DNA of 64,000 nucleotides from Posidonia oceanica (taxonomy: Eukaryota > Streptophyta > Magnoliopsida > Alismatales > Posidoniaceae), in NCBI GenBank assembly GCA_037176725.1, contig JAZBRS010000020.1:50000001-50064000 (forward strand). Reading direction: 5' to 3'. The notes under the pieces are model-generated. The model searched no databases and was not told where the DNA came from. It worked only from the letters and a program-made list of their open reading frames with translations. Both the position numbers and the translations under genes were made by a program. Positions 1 through 12,536 of this stretch are shown here, piece by piece (position 1 is the stretch's first letter; each line of letters begins with the position of its first letter).

Positions 1-73
1 CTTGTACTTATCATTCCGGACCTCTTCCGGGTCTTGTTAGGGCTTTCACTTATCATTCCTGGCAGTCCGGTCT

Positions 74-94
74 TGATAAGGCTTGTACTTATCA
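74..94. other. B/A junction dyad with paired GATA motifs (representative)
   Basis: TGATAAG at 74-80, a 7-base spacer GCTTGTA, then CTTATCA at 88-94 form a perfect 7 bp inverted repeat across the end of half B and the start of half A. Each arm is a WGATAR-type motif, one per strand. The consensus monomer contains this dyad, so it recurs hundreds of times. Whether it binds a protein or folds is inference; the symmetry itself is directly visible. Confidence 0.75.
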
Positions 95-162
95 TTCCTG
101 ACCTCTTCTGGGTCATGTTAGGGCTTGCACCTATCATTCTTAGCGGTCCGGTCATGATAAGG
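82..162 (+). repeat. Representative 81 bp monomer (half A + half B)
   Basis: This copy shows the layout of the basic unit. Half A starts CTTGTACTTATCATTCCTG, has a pyrimidine-rich middle and ends near TTAGGG. Half B starts CTTGCACCTATCATTC, has a G-rich middle (GCGGTCCGG in the consensus) and ends TGATAAGG. The 19-base heads of A and B differ at only two positions in the consensus and the 11-base tails at two, while the middles differ and account for the 42 versus 39 bp lengths. This particular monomer has variants such as CTTCTGGG for CTTCCGGG and CTTAGCGG for CCTGGCGG. The phase chosen (starting at CTTG) is arbitrary. Confidence 0.9.
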
Positions 163-685
163 CTTGTACTGATCATTCCAGACCTCTTCCGGGTTTTGTT
201 AGGGCTTGCACCTATCTTTCCAGGCGGTCTGGTCTTCATAAGGCTTGAGTTATCATTCCTGACCTCTTCCGGGTCTTGTTAGGGCTTTGCACCAATCATT
301 CCTAGCGGTCCGGTCTCGATAAGGCTTGGACTTATCATTCCGGACCCCTTCCTAGTCTTGTTAGGACTTGCACCTACCATTCCTGGCAGTCCAGTCTTGA
401 AAAGGCTTGAACTTATCATTCCTGACCTCTTCCGAGTCTTGTTTGGGCTTGCACCTATCATTCCTGGCAGTCCGGTCATGATAAGGCTTATAGTTATCCT
501 TCCTGACCTCTTTCGGTTTTTGTTAGGGCTTTGTACCTATCATTCCTGGAAGTTCGGTCAAGATAAGGCATGTACTTTTCATTCTTGACCTCTTCCAGGC
601 CTTGGTAGGGCTTTGCTCCTATCATTCCTGGCGGTTCGGTGCTGATAAGGCATGTACTTATCATTCCTGACCTCTTCCGGGTCTT

Positions 686-704
686 GTTAGGGCTTGCACC
701 TATC
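686..704. other. A/B junction dyad (representative)
   Basis: GTTAGG at 686-691, a 7-base spacer GCTTGCA, then CCTATC at 699-704 form an imperfect dyad (five of six pairs). It occupies the same place in the half-unit as the GATAAG/CTTATC dyad. Relative to that one, the left arm AAG has become AGG and the right arm CTT has become CCT, so pairing is kept. In 82 bp monomers the spacer is 8 bases because of the extra T. Confidence 0.65.
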
Positions 705-3493
705 ATTCCAAGCGGTCCGGTCTTGATTAGGCTTGTACTATTCGTACTTGACCTCTTCCGGGTCTTGTTAGGGCTTGCACCTATCATTCCTGGCAGTCCG
801 GTCTTGATAAGGCTTATGGTTATCCTTCCTGACCTCTTCCAGTTTTTGTTAGGGCTTTGCACCTACCATTCCTGGCGGTTCGGTCAAGATAAGGCAAGTA
901 CTTTTCATTCCTGACCTCTTCCTGGCCTTGGTAGGGCTTTGCTCCTATCATTCCTGGCAGTTCGGTCTTGATAAGGCTTGTACTTATCATTCCTGACCTT
1001 TTCCTCGTCTTGTTCGGGCTTGCAACTATCATTCCTAGCGGTCCGGTCATGATAAGGCTTGTACTTATCAATCCTGACCACTTACGAGTCATGTTAGGGC
1101 CTTGCACCTAACATTTCTAGCGGTCCGGTCCTGATTAGGCTTGTACTTATCAGTCCCGACCTCCTCCGGGTCTTGATAGAGCTTGCACCTATCATTCCTG
1201 GCAGTCCGGTCTTGATAAGGCTTGTACTTATCATTCCCGACCTCTTCCGGGTCTTGTTAGGGCATGCACCAATCAGTCCTAGCCGTCCGGCCTTAATAAG
1301 GCTGGTACTTATCATTCCTGTCCTCTTCCGGCTCTTGTTAGGGGTCGCACCTAACATTCCAGGCGGTCCGGTCTTGATAGGGCTTGTACTTATCAATCCT
1401 GACCTTTTTCAGGTCTTGTTGGGGATTCGCACCTATCATTCACGGTGGTCCGGTCTTGATAAGGCGTGTACTTATCATTCTTGACCTCCACTGGGTCTAG
1501 CTAGGGCTTCGCACCAATCATTCCTGGCGGTCCGATTTTGATAAGGCTTGTACTTATCATTCCTGACCTATTCCTGGTCGTGTCAGGGCTTGCACCTATC
1601 ATTCCTGGCTGTCCAGTTGTGGTAAGGCTTGTAATTATCCTTCCTAACCTTTTCTGAGTCTTGCTTGGGCTTTGCACCAATCCTTCCTAGCGGACCGGTC
1701 TTAATAAGGCTTGTACTTATCATTCCTGACCTCTTCTGGGTCTTGTTGGGGCTTGCACCTATCATTCCTGGCGGTCCGGTCTTGATAAGGCTTGAACTTG
1801 GCATTCCTGACCTCTTCCACTCGTTAGGGCTTTCACCAATCATTCTTGGAGGTCCGGTCTCGAGAAGGCTTGTACTTATCATTCCGGACCTCTATTAGGT
1901 ATTGTTAGGGCTTGCACCAATCCTTCCTGGCGGTCCGATCTTGATAAGGCTTGTACTTATCATTCCTGACCTCTTCGGGTGTTGTTAGGGCTTGCACCTG
2001 TCATTCCTGGCGGTCCGGTCTTGATGAGGCTTGTACTTATCGTTCCTGACCTCTTCCGGGTCTTGTTGCGGCTTTGCACCAATCATTCCAGGCGGTCCGG
2101 TCTCGATATGGCTTGTACTTATCATTCCTGACCTGTTCCAGGTCTTGTTAGGGCTTGCACCATTCATTCCTGGCGGTCCGGTCTTGATAAGGCTTGTACT
2201 TATCATTCCTGACCTCTTTCGAGTCTTGTTAAGGCTTGCACCTATCATTCCTGGCGGTCCTGTCTTGATAAGGCTTGTACTTATCATTGCCGACCTCTTC
2301 CGGATCTTGTTAGGGCATGCACCAATCATTCCTGGCGGTCCTGTCTTGATAAGGCTTGTACTTATCATTCCCGACCTCTTCTGGGTCTTGTTTGGGCTTG
2401 CACCTATCATTCCTGGCGGTCCGGTCATGATAAGGCTTGTTCTTATCATTTCAGACCTCTTCCGGGTTTAGTTAGGGCTTGCACCTATCTTTCTTGGCGG
2501 TTCGGTCTAGATAAGGCTTGTACTTTTCATTCCTGACCTCTTCCTGGCCTTGTTAGGGCTTTGCACCTATCCTTCCAGGCGGTTCGTTCTTGATAAGGCA
2601 TGTACTTATCATTCCTGACCTCTTCCGGGTCTTGTTAGGGTTTGCACCTATCATTCCTGGCGGTCCGGCCTTGATTATGCTTGTACTTTTCATTCCTGAC
2701 CTCTTCTAGGTCTTGTTAGGGCTTGCTCCTATCATTCCTGGCGGACCGGTCTTGATAAGGCTTGCACATATCTTTCCAGACCTCTTTCGGGTCTTGTTTG
2801 GGCATGCACCAATCAGTCCTAGCGGTCCAGTCTCGATATGGCTGGTACTTATCAGTCTAGACCACTTCTAGGTCTTGCTAGGCCTTTGCACCTATCAATC
2901 CTGGCGGTCCGGTCTTGATAGGGCTTGTACTTATCATTCCAGACCTCTTCCGGGTCAAGTTAGGGCTTGCACCGATCATTCCTAGCAGTCCGGTCCTGAT
3001 AAGGCCCGTACATATCATTCCTGTCCTCTTCCGAGTCTTGTTAGGGCCTTGCACCTATCATTCCTAGCTGTCCGGTACTGATAAGGCATGTACTTATCAT
3101 TCCTGACCTCTTCCGGGTATTGTTAGGGCTTGCACCAATCATTCCTGGTGGTCCGCTCGTGATAAGGCCTGTTCTTATCATTCCTGACCTCTTTCGGGTC
3201 TAGTTAGGGATTGCTCCAATCAGTCCTAGCGGTCCGGTTTTGATATGACAGGTACTTATCATTCCAGACCTCTTCCAGGTCGTGTTAGGGCTCACACCTA
3301 ACATTCCTGGCAGTCCAACCTTGATGAGGCTTATATTTATCATTCCTGACCTCTTCTGGGTCTTGTTGGGGCTTTGCACCTATCATTCATGGCGGTTTGG
3401 TCGTGATAAGGCTTGTAATTATCATTCCTGACCTCTTCCGGGTCTCACTAGGGCTTTGCTCCTATCAATCCTGGCGGTCCGGTCTTGATTAGG

Positions 3494-6400
3494 CTTGTAC
3501 TTATCATTCCGGACCTCTTCCGGGTCTTGTTAGGGCTTTCACCTATCATTCCTGGCAGTCCGGTCTTGATAAGCCTTGTACTTATCATTCCTGACCTCTT
3601 CTGGGTCATGTTAGGGCTTGCACCTATCATTCCTAGCGGTCCGGTCTTGATAAGGCTTGTACTTATCATTCCAGACCTCTTCCAGGTTTTGTTAGGGCTT
3701 GCACTTATCTTTCCAGGCGGTCTGGTCTTCATAAGGCTTGAGTTATCATTCCTGACCTCTTCCGGGTCTTGTTAGGGCATTGCACCAATCATTCCTAGCG
3801 GTCCGGTCTCGATAAGGCTTGGACTTATCATTCCGGACCCCTTCCAAGTCTTGTTAGGACTTGCACCTACCATTCCAGGCGGTCCAGTCTTGAAAAGGCT
3901 TGAACTTATCATTCCTGACCTCTTCCGTGTCATGTTTGGGCTTGCACCTATCATTCCTGGGAGTCCGGTCATGATAAGGCTTATAGTTATCCTTCCTGAC
4001 CTCTTCCGGTTTTTGTTAGGGCTTTGTACCTATCATTCCTGGCAGTTCGGTCAAGATACGGCATGTGCTTTTCATTCTTGACCTCTTCCTGGCCTTGGTA
4101 GGGCTTTGCTCCTATCATTCCTGGCGGTTCGGTCTTGATAAGGCATGTACTTATCATTCCTGACCTCTTCTGGGTCTTGTTAGGGCTTGCACCTATCATT
4201 CCAGGCGGTCCGATCTTGATTAGGCTTGTACTATTCGTACTTGACCTCTTCCGGGTCTTGTTAGGGCTTGCACCTATCATTCCTGGCAGTCCGGTCTTGA
4301 TAAGGCTTATGGTTATCCTTCCTGACCTCTTCCAGTTTTTGTTAGGGCTTTGCACCTACCATTCCTAGCGGTTCGGTCAAGATAAGGCAAGTACTTTTCA
4401 TTCCTGACCTCTTCCTGGCCTTGGTAGGGCTTTGCTCCTATCATTCCTGGCAGTTCGGTCTAGATAAGGCTTGTACTTATCATTCCTGACCTCTTCCGGG
4501 TCTTGTTAGGGCTTGCACCTATCATTCCAAGCGGTCCGGTCTTGATTAGGCTTGTACTTTTCGTACTTGACCTCTTCCGGGTCTGGTTAGGGCTTGCACC
4601 AATCATTCCTGGAAGACCGGTCTTGATAAGGCTTGTAGTTATCATTCCAGACCTCTTCTGGGTCTTGTTTGGGCTTGCACCATTCCGTCCTAGCGGTCCG
4701 GTCTTGATAAGGCAGGTACTTGTCATTCCAGACCTCTTCCGGGTCTTGTACGGGCTCGCACCTAACATTCCTGGCGGTCCGGTCTTGATAAGGCATGTAC
4801 TTAACATTCCTAACCTCTTACGGGTCGTGTTGGGGCTTTGCACCTATCATTCCTGGCGATCTGCTCTTGATAACGCTTGTACTAATCATTCCTGACCTCT
4901 CCTGGGCCTTGTTAGGGCTTTGCACCTGTTATTTCTGGCGGTCCGGTCTTGATAAGGCTTGTACTTTTCATTCCTAACCTTTTCCTCGTCTTGTTCGGGC
5001 TTGCAACTATCATTCCGGGCGGTCCGGTCATGATAAGGCTTGTACTTATCAATCCTGACCACTTCCGAGTCATGTTAGGGCCTTGCACCTATCATTTCTA
5101 TCGGTCCGGTCCTGATTTGGCTTGTACTTATCATCCCGACCTCTTCTGTGTCTTTTTTGGGCTTGCACCTATCATTCCTGGCAGTCCGGTCTTGATAAGG
5201 CTTGTACTTATCATTCCCGACCTCTTCCGGGTTTTGTTAGGGCTTGCACCAATCAGTCCTAGCCGTCCGGCCATGATAAGGCTGGTACTTATCATTCCTG
5301 TCCTCTTCCGGGTCTTGTTAGGGGTCGCACTTAACATTCCAGGCGGTCCAGTCTTGATAAGGCATGTACTTATCAATCCTGACCTCTTCCGGGTCTTGTT
5401 GGGGATTCGCACCTATCATTCACTGTGGTCCGGTCTTGATAAGGCGTGTACTTGTCATTCCTGACCTCCACTGGGTCTAGCTAGGGCTTTGCACCGATCA
5501 TTCCTGGCGGTCCGGTTTTGTTAAGGCTTGTACTTATCATTCCTGACCTGTTCCTGGTCGTGTCAGGGCTTGCACCTATCATTCCTGGCTGTCCAGTTGT
5601 GGTAAGGCTTGTAATTATCATTCCTAACCTCTTCTGACTCTTGCTTGGGCTTCGCACCAATCCTTCCTAGCGGACCGGTATTAATAAGGCTTGTACTTAT
5701 CATTCCTGACCTCTTCCGGGTCTTGTTGGGGCTTGCACCTATCATTCCAAGCGGTCCGGTCTTGATAAGGCTTGTACTTGGCATTCCTGACCTCTTCCAG
5801 GTCTCGTTAGGGCATTGCACCAATCATTCCTAGCGATCCGGTCTCGAGAAGGCATGTACTAATCATTCCAGACCTCTACTAGGTATTGTTAGGGCTTGCA
5901 CCAATCATTCCTGGCGGTCCGATCTAGATATGGCTTGTACTTATCATTCCTGACCTCTCCGGGTGTTGTTAGGGCTTGCACCAGTCATTCCTGGCGGTCC
6001 GGTCTTGATGAGGCTTGTACTTATCGTTTCGGACATCATCCAGGCCTTGTTGCGGCTTTGCACCAATCATTCCAGGCGGTCCGGTCTCGATATGGCATGT
6101 ACTTATCATTCCTGACCTGTTCCAGGTCTTGTTAGGGCTTGCACCATTCATTCCTGGCGGTTCGGTCTTGATAAGGCTTGTACTTGTCATTCCTGACCTC
6201 TTCCGAGTCTTGTTAAGGTTTGCACCTATCATTCCTGGCGGTCCTGTCTTGATAAGGCTTGTACTTATCATTCCCGACCTCTTCCGGATCTTGTTAGGGC
6301 TTGCACCTATCATTCCTAGCGGTCCTGTCTTGATAAGGCTTGTACTTATCATTCCCGACCTCTTCTGGGTCTGGTTTGGGCTTGCACCTGTCATTCTTGG

Positions 6401-6610
6401 CGGTCCGGTCGTGATAAGGCATGTACTTATCATTTCAGACCTCTTCCGGGTTTTGTTAGGGCTTGCACCTATCTTTCCTGGCGGTTCGGTCTGGATCAGG
6501 CTTGTACTTTTCATTCCTGACCTCTTCCAGGCCTTGTTTGGGCTCTGCACCTATCATTCCAGGCGGTTCGTTCTTGATAAGGCATGTACTTACAATTCCT
6601 GACCTCTTCC
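3494..6610. repeat. HOR-alpha copy 2, ending at a deletion junction
   Basis: This block repeats the start of the window monomer by monomer in register. It ends near 6,610, where sequence equivalent to about 2,620 is joined directly to sequence equivalent to about 4,270 (marker GGCTTATGGTTATCC). About 1.65 kb expected from the HOR order is therefore missing. The join keeps the 81 bp phase, as expected for unequal exchange between misaligned monomers. Confidence 0.7.
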
Positions 6611-7124
6611 GGGTCTTGTTAGGGCTTGCACCTATCATTCCTGGCAGTCCGGTCTTGATAAGGCTTATGGTTATCCTTCCTGACCTCTTCCAGTTTTTGT
6701 TAGGGCTTTGCACCTACCATTCATGGCGGTTCGGTCAAGATAAGGCATGTACTTTTCATTCCGGACCTCCTCCTGGCCTTGGTAGGGCTTTGCTCCTATC
6801 TTTCCTGGCGGTTCGGTCTTGATAAGGCTTGTACTTATCATTCCTGACCTCTTCCGGGTCTTGTTAGGGCTTGCACCAATCATTCCAAGCGGTCCAGTCT
6901 TGATTAGGCTTGTACTTTTCGTACTTGACCTCTTCCGGGTCTTGTTAGGGCTTGCACCTATCATTCCTGGAGGACCGGTCTTGATACGGCTTGTAGTTAT
7001 CATTCCAGACCTCTTCCGGGTCTTGTTTGGGCATGCACCATTCCGTCCTAGCGGTCCGGTCTTGATAAGGCAGGTACTTGTCATTCCAGACCTCTTCTGG
7101 GTCCTGTACGGGCTCGCACCTATC

Positions 7125-8660
7125 ATTCCTAGCAGTCCGGTCTTGATAAGGCTTGTACTTATCATTCTCGACCTCTTCCGGGTTTTGTTAGGGCTTGCAC
7201 CAATCAGTCCTAGCCGTCCGGCCATGATAAGGCTGGTACTTATCGTTCCTGTCTTCTTCCGGCTCTTGTTAGGGGTCGCACCTAACATTCCAGGCGGTCC
7301 AGTCTTGATAAGGCATGTACTTATCAATCCTGACCACTTCCGGGTCTTGTTGGGGATTCGCACCTATCATTCACGGTGGTACGGTCTTGATACGGCGTGT
7401 ACTAGTCATTCCTGACCTCCACTGGGTCTAGCTAGGGCTTCGCACCGATCATTCCTGGCGGTCCGATTTTGATAAGGCTTGTACTTATCATTCGTGATCT
7501 GTTCCTGGTCGTGTCAGGGCTTGCACCTATCATTCCTGGCTGTCCAGTTGTGGTAAGGCTTGTAATTATCATTCCTAACCTCTTCTGAGTCTTGCTTGGG
7601 CTTCGCACCAGTCCTTCCCAGCGGACCGGTCTTAATAAGGCTTGTACTTATCATTCCTGACCTCTTCCGGGTCTTGTTGGGGCTCGCACCTAACATTCCT
7701 GGTAGTCCGGTCTTGATAAGGCATGTACTTAACATTCCTAACCTCTTACGGGTCGTGTTGGGGCTATGCACCTATCATTCCTGGCGATCTGCTCTTGATA
7801 ACACTTGTACTAATCATTCCTGACCTCTCCTGGGCCTTGTTAGGGCTTTGCACCTGTTATTTCTGGCGGTCCGGTCTTGATAAGGCTTGTACTTATCATT
7901 CCTGACCTTTTCCTGGTCTTGTTCGGGCTTGCAACTATCATTCCTGGCGGTCCGGTCATGATAAGGCTTGTACTTATCAATCCTGACCACTTCCGAGTCA
8001 TGTTAGGGCCTTGCACCTATCATTCCTAGCGGTCCGGTCCTGATTAGGCTTGTACTTATCAGTCCCGACCTCTTCCGGGTCTTGTTAGGGCTTGCACCTA
8101 TCATTCCTGGCAGTCCGGTCTTGATAAGGCTTGTACTTATCATTCCCGACCTCTTCCGGGTTTTGTTAGGGCTTGCACTAATCAGTCCTAGCCGTCCGGC
8201 CATGATAAGGCTAATACTTATCATTCCTGTCTTCTTCCGGCTCTTGTTAGGGGTCGCACCTAACATTCCTGGCGGTCCAGTCTTGATAAGGCATGTACTT
8301 ATCAATCCTGACCACTTCTGGGTCTTGTTGGGGATTTGCACCTATCATTCACGGTGGTACGGTCTTGATACGGCGTGTACTAGTCATTCCTGACCTCCAC
8401 TGGGTCTAGCTAGGGCTTCGCACCGATCATTCCTGGCGGTCCGATTTTGATAAGGCTTGTACTTATCATTCCTGACCTGTTCCTGGTCGTGTCAGGGCTT
8501 GCACCTTTCATTCCTGGCTGTCCAGTTGTGGTAAGGCTTGTAATTATCATTCCTAACCGCTTCTGAGTCTTGCTTGGGCTTCGCACCAATCCTTCCCAGC
8601 GGACCGGTCTTAATAAGGCTTGTACTTATCATTCCTGACCTCTTCCGGGTCTTGTTGGGG
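7125..8660. repeat. 978 bp (12-monomer) tandem duplication in HOR-alpha
   Basis: Sequence at about 7,125-7,690 recurs about 978 bp later at about 8,105-8,660. Shared variants include the AGCCGTCCGGCCATGATAAGG monomer (near 7,217 and 8,195) and the TTGTGGTAAGGC monomer (near 7,550 and 8,528). At about 7,120 the order jumps from the equivalent of 4,760 to that of 5,170. At about 7,685 it jumps back to the equivalent of 4,755. Two in-phase junctions therefore lie within 600 bp. Confidence 0.7.
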
Positions 8661-8804
8661 CTTGCACCTATCATTCCAGGCGGTCCGGTCTTGATAAGGC
8701 TTGTACTTGGCATTCCTGACCTCTTCCAGGTCTCGTTAGGGCATTGCACCAATCATTCCTGGCGATCCGGTCTCGAGAAGGCTTGTACTAATCATTCCAG
8801 ACCT

Positions 8805-11800
8805 CTACTAGGTATTGTTAGGGCTTGCACCAATCATTCCTGGCGGTCCGATCTTGATAGGGCTTGTACTTATCATTCCTGACTTCTCCGGGTGTTGTTA
8901 GGGCTTGCACCTGTCATTCCTGGCGGTCCGGTCTTGATGAGGCATGTACTTATCGTACCTGACCTCATCCGGGCCTTGTTGCGGCTTTGCAACAATCATT
9001 CTAGGCGGTCCGGTCTCGATATGGCATGTACTTATCATTCCTGACCAGTTCCAGGTCTTGTTAGGGCTTGCACCATTCATTCCTGGCGGTCCGGTCTTGA
9101 TAAGGCTTGTACTTATCATTCCTGACCTCTTCCGAGTCTTGTTAAGGCTTGCACGTATCATTCCTGGCAGTCCTGTCTTGATAAGGCTTGTACTTATCAT
9201 TCCCGACCTCTTCCGGATCTTGTTAGGGCTTGCACCTATCATTCCTAGCGGTCCTATCTTGATAAGGCTTGTACTTATCATTCCCGACCTCTTCTGGGTC
9301 TTGTTTGCGCTTGCACCTGTCATTCCTGGCGGTCCGGTCATGATAAGGCTTGTACTTATCATTTCAGACCTCTTCCGGGTTTTGTTAGGGCTTGCACCTA
9401 TCTTTCCTGGCGGTTCGGTCTGGATCAGGCTTGTACTTTTCTTTCCTGACCTCTTCCAGGCCTTGTTAGGGCTCTGCACCTATCATTCCAGGCGGTTCGT
9501 TCTTGATAAGGCATGTACTTACAATTCCTGACCTCTTCCGGGTCTTGTTAGGGTTTGCACCTATCATTCCTGGCGGTCAGGTTTTGATTAGGCTTGTACT
9601 TTTCATTCCTGACCTCTTCCGGGTCTTGTTAGGGCTTGCTCCTATCATTCCTGGCGGACCGGTCTTGATAAGGCTTGTACTTATCATTCCAGACCTCTTC
9701 CGGGTCAAGTTTGGGCATGCACCATTCAGTCCTAGCGGTCCTGTCTCGATTTGGCTGGTACATATCTGTCTAGACCTCTTCTAGGTCTTGCTAGGCCTTT
9801 GCACCTGTCAATCCTGGCGGTCCGGTCTTGATAGGGCTTGTACTTATCATTCCTGACCTCTTCCGGGTCAAGTTAGGGCTTGCACCGTTCATTCCTAGCG
9901 GTCCGGTCCGGATAAGGCTCGTACTTATCATTCCTGTCCTCTTCCGAGTCTTGTTAGGGCCTTGCAAGTATCATTCCTAGCTGTCTGGTACAGATAAGGC
10001 ATGTACTAATCTTTCCTGGCCTCTTTCGGGTATTGTTAGGGCTTGCACCTATCATTCCTGGTGGTCCACTCGTGATAAGGCTTGTTCTTATCATTCCTGA
10101 CCTCTTCCGGGTCACGTTAGGGCATGCTCCAATCAGTCCTAGCGGTCCGGTCTTGATATGGCTGGTACTTATCATTCCTAACCTCTTTCGGGTTGTGTTA
10201 GGGCTCGCACCTAACATTCCTGGCGGTCCAGTCTTGATGAGGCTTATATTTATCATTCCTGACCTCTTCTGGGTCTTGTTGGGGCTTTGCACCTATCATT
10301 CATGGCGGTCCGGTCTTGATAAGGCTTGTACTTTTCATTCCTTACCTTTTCCGGGTCTCGCTAGGGCTTTGCACCTATCAATCCTGGCGGTCCGGACTTG
10401 ATAAGGATTGTACTTATCATTCCTGACATCTTCCGGGTCTCGCTAGGGCTTTGCACCAATCATTCCTAGCGGTCTGGTCTCGATATGGCTTGGACTTATC
10501 ATTCCAGACCCCTTCCATGTCTTGTTAGGGCTTGCACCTACCATTCCAGGCGGTTCAGTCTTGAAAAGGCTTGAACTTATCATTCCTGACCTCGCTAGGG
10601 CTTTGCACCTATCATTCCTGGCAGTTCGGTCATGATAAGGCTGATAGTTAACCTTCCTGACCACTTCCGGTTTTTGTTAGGGCTTTGTACCTATCATTCC
10701 TGGGAGTTCGGTCAAGATAAGGCATGTACTTTTCATTCCTGACCTCTTCCTGGCCTTGGTAGGGCTTTGCTCCTATCATTCCTGGCGGTTCGGTCTTGAT
10801 AAGGCATGTACTTATCATTCCTGACCTCTTCCGGGTCTTGTTAGGGTTTGCACCTATCATTCCAGGTGTTCCGGTCTTGATTAGGCTTGAACTATTCGTA
10901 CTTGACCTCTTCCGGGTCTTGTTAGGGGTTGCACCTATCATTCCAGGCAGTCCGGTCTTGATAAGGCTTATGGTTATCCTTCCTGACCTCTTCCAGTTTT
11001 TGTTAGGGCTTTGCACCTACCATTCCTGGCGGTTCGGTCAAGATAAGGCATGTACTTTTCATTCCTGACCTCTTCCTGGCCTTGGTAGGGCTTTCCTCCT
11101 ATCTTTCCTGGCGGTTCGGTCTTGATAAGGCTTGTACTTATCATTCCTGACCTCTTCCGGGTCTTGTTAGGGCTTGCACATATCATTCCAAGCAGTCCGG
11201 TCTTGATTAGGCTTGTACTTTTCGTACTTGACCTCTTCCGGGTCTGGTTAGGGCTTGCACGTATCATTCCTGGAGGACCGGTCTTGATAAGACTTGTAGT
11301 TATCATTCCAGACCTCTTCCGGGTCTTGTTTGGGCATGCACCATTCCGTCCTAGCGGTCTGGTCTTGATAAGGCAGGTACTTGTCATTCCAGACCTCTTC
11401 CGGGTCTTGTACGGGCTCGCACCTAACATTCCTGGCGGTCCGGTCTTGATAAGGCATGTACTTAACATTCCTAACTTCTAACGGGTCGTGTTGGGGCTTT
11501 GCACCTATCATTCCTGGCGATCTGCTCTTGATAATGCTTGTACTAATCATTCCTGACCTCTCCTGGGCCTTGTTAGGGCTTTGCACCTGTTATTTCTGGC
11601 GGTCCGGTCTTGATAAGGCTTGTACTTATCATTCCTGACCTTTTCCTGGTCTTGTACGGGCTTGCAACTATCATTCCTGGCGGTCCGGTCATGATAAGGC
11701 TTGTACTTATCAATCCTGACCACTTCCGAGTCATGTTAGGGCCTCGCACCTATCATTCCTAGCGGTCCGGTCCAGATTAGGCTTGTACTTATCAGTCCCG

Positions 11801-12536
11801 ACCTCTTCCGGGTCTTGTTAGGGCTTGCACCTATCATTCCTGGCAGTCCGGTCTTGATAAGGCTTGTACTTATCATTCCCGACCTCTTCCGGGTCTTGTA
11901 AGGGCTTGCACCAATCAGTCCTAGCCGTCCGGCCTTGATAAGGCTGGTACTTATCATTCCTGTCCTCTTCCGGCTCTTGTTGGGGGTCGCACCAAACATT
12001 CCAGGCGGTCTAGTCTTGATAAGGCTTGTACTTATCAATCCTGACCTCTTCCGGGTCTTGTTGGGGATTCGCACCTATCATTCACGACGTTCCGGTCTTG
12101 ATAAGGCGTGTACTTTTCATTCCTGACCTCCGTTGGGTCTAGCTAGGGCTTCGCACCGATCATTCCTGGCGGTCCGGTTTTGATAAGGCTTGTACTTATC
12201 ATTCGTGACCTGTTCCTAGTCGTGTCAGGGCTTGCACCTATCATTCCTAGCTGTCCAATTGTGGTAAGGCTTGTACTTATCAATCCTGACCTCTTCCAGC
12301 TCTTGTTAGGGCTTGCACCTATCATTCCTGGCGGTCCGATCATGATAAGTCTTGTACTTATCATTCCTAACCTCCTACGGGTTTTGTTAGGGATTGCACA
12401 TATCTTTCCTGGCGGTCCGGTCTTGATAAGGCCTGTACTTGGCATTCCTGACCTCTTCCTGGTCTCGTTAGGGCTTTGCACAAATCATTCCTGGCTGTCT
12501 GGTTTGGAGAAGGCTTGTACTAATCATTACAGACCT
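8805..12536. repeat. 3,732 bp HOR-alpha unit, copy 1
   Basis: The unit is set by the CTACTAGGTATTGTTA landmark, 46 monomers long. Comparison of about 180 bp near 9,601 with 13,333 shows roughly six differences, about 97% identity by eye. It contains a derived short half A at 10,570-10,600. A few monomers near 12,280-12,460 differ from the matching positions upstream, so copies are mosaic rather than uniformly identical. Confidence 0.8.
10570..10600. repeat. Shortened half A (11 bp deletion), first copy
   Basis: This half A reads about 31 bp instead of 42: the middle TCTTCCGGGTC region is collapsed to CTCGC before TAGGG. It is followed by an 82 bp-type half B with CTTTGCACC. The same deletion occurs 3,732 bp later and not in the matching monomer near 18,300, so it marks the 3,732 bp lineage. 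Confidence 0.7.

Larger units (their letters stand above)
1..2620. repeat. HOR-alpha copy 1 (partial at left edge)
   Basis: Bases from the window start to about 860 match sequence 3,493 bp downstream. From about 1,100 to 2,620 the match is about 3,980-3,984 bp downstream. The jump of about 487 bp equals six monomers, so this copy lacks six monomers present at about 4,460-4,950, or the later copy gained them. Diagnostic variants shared with the later copy include the short GGCTTGAGTTATC monomer near 241-252. Confidence 0.75.
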
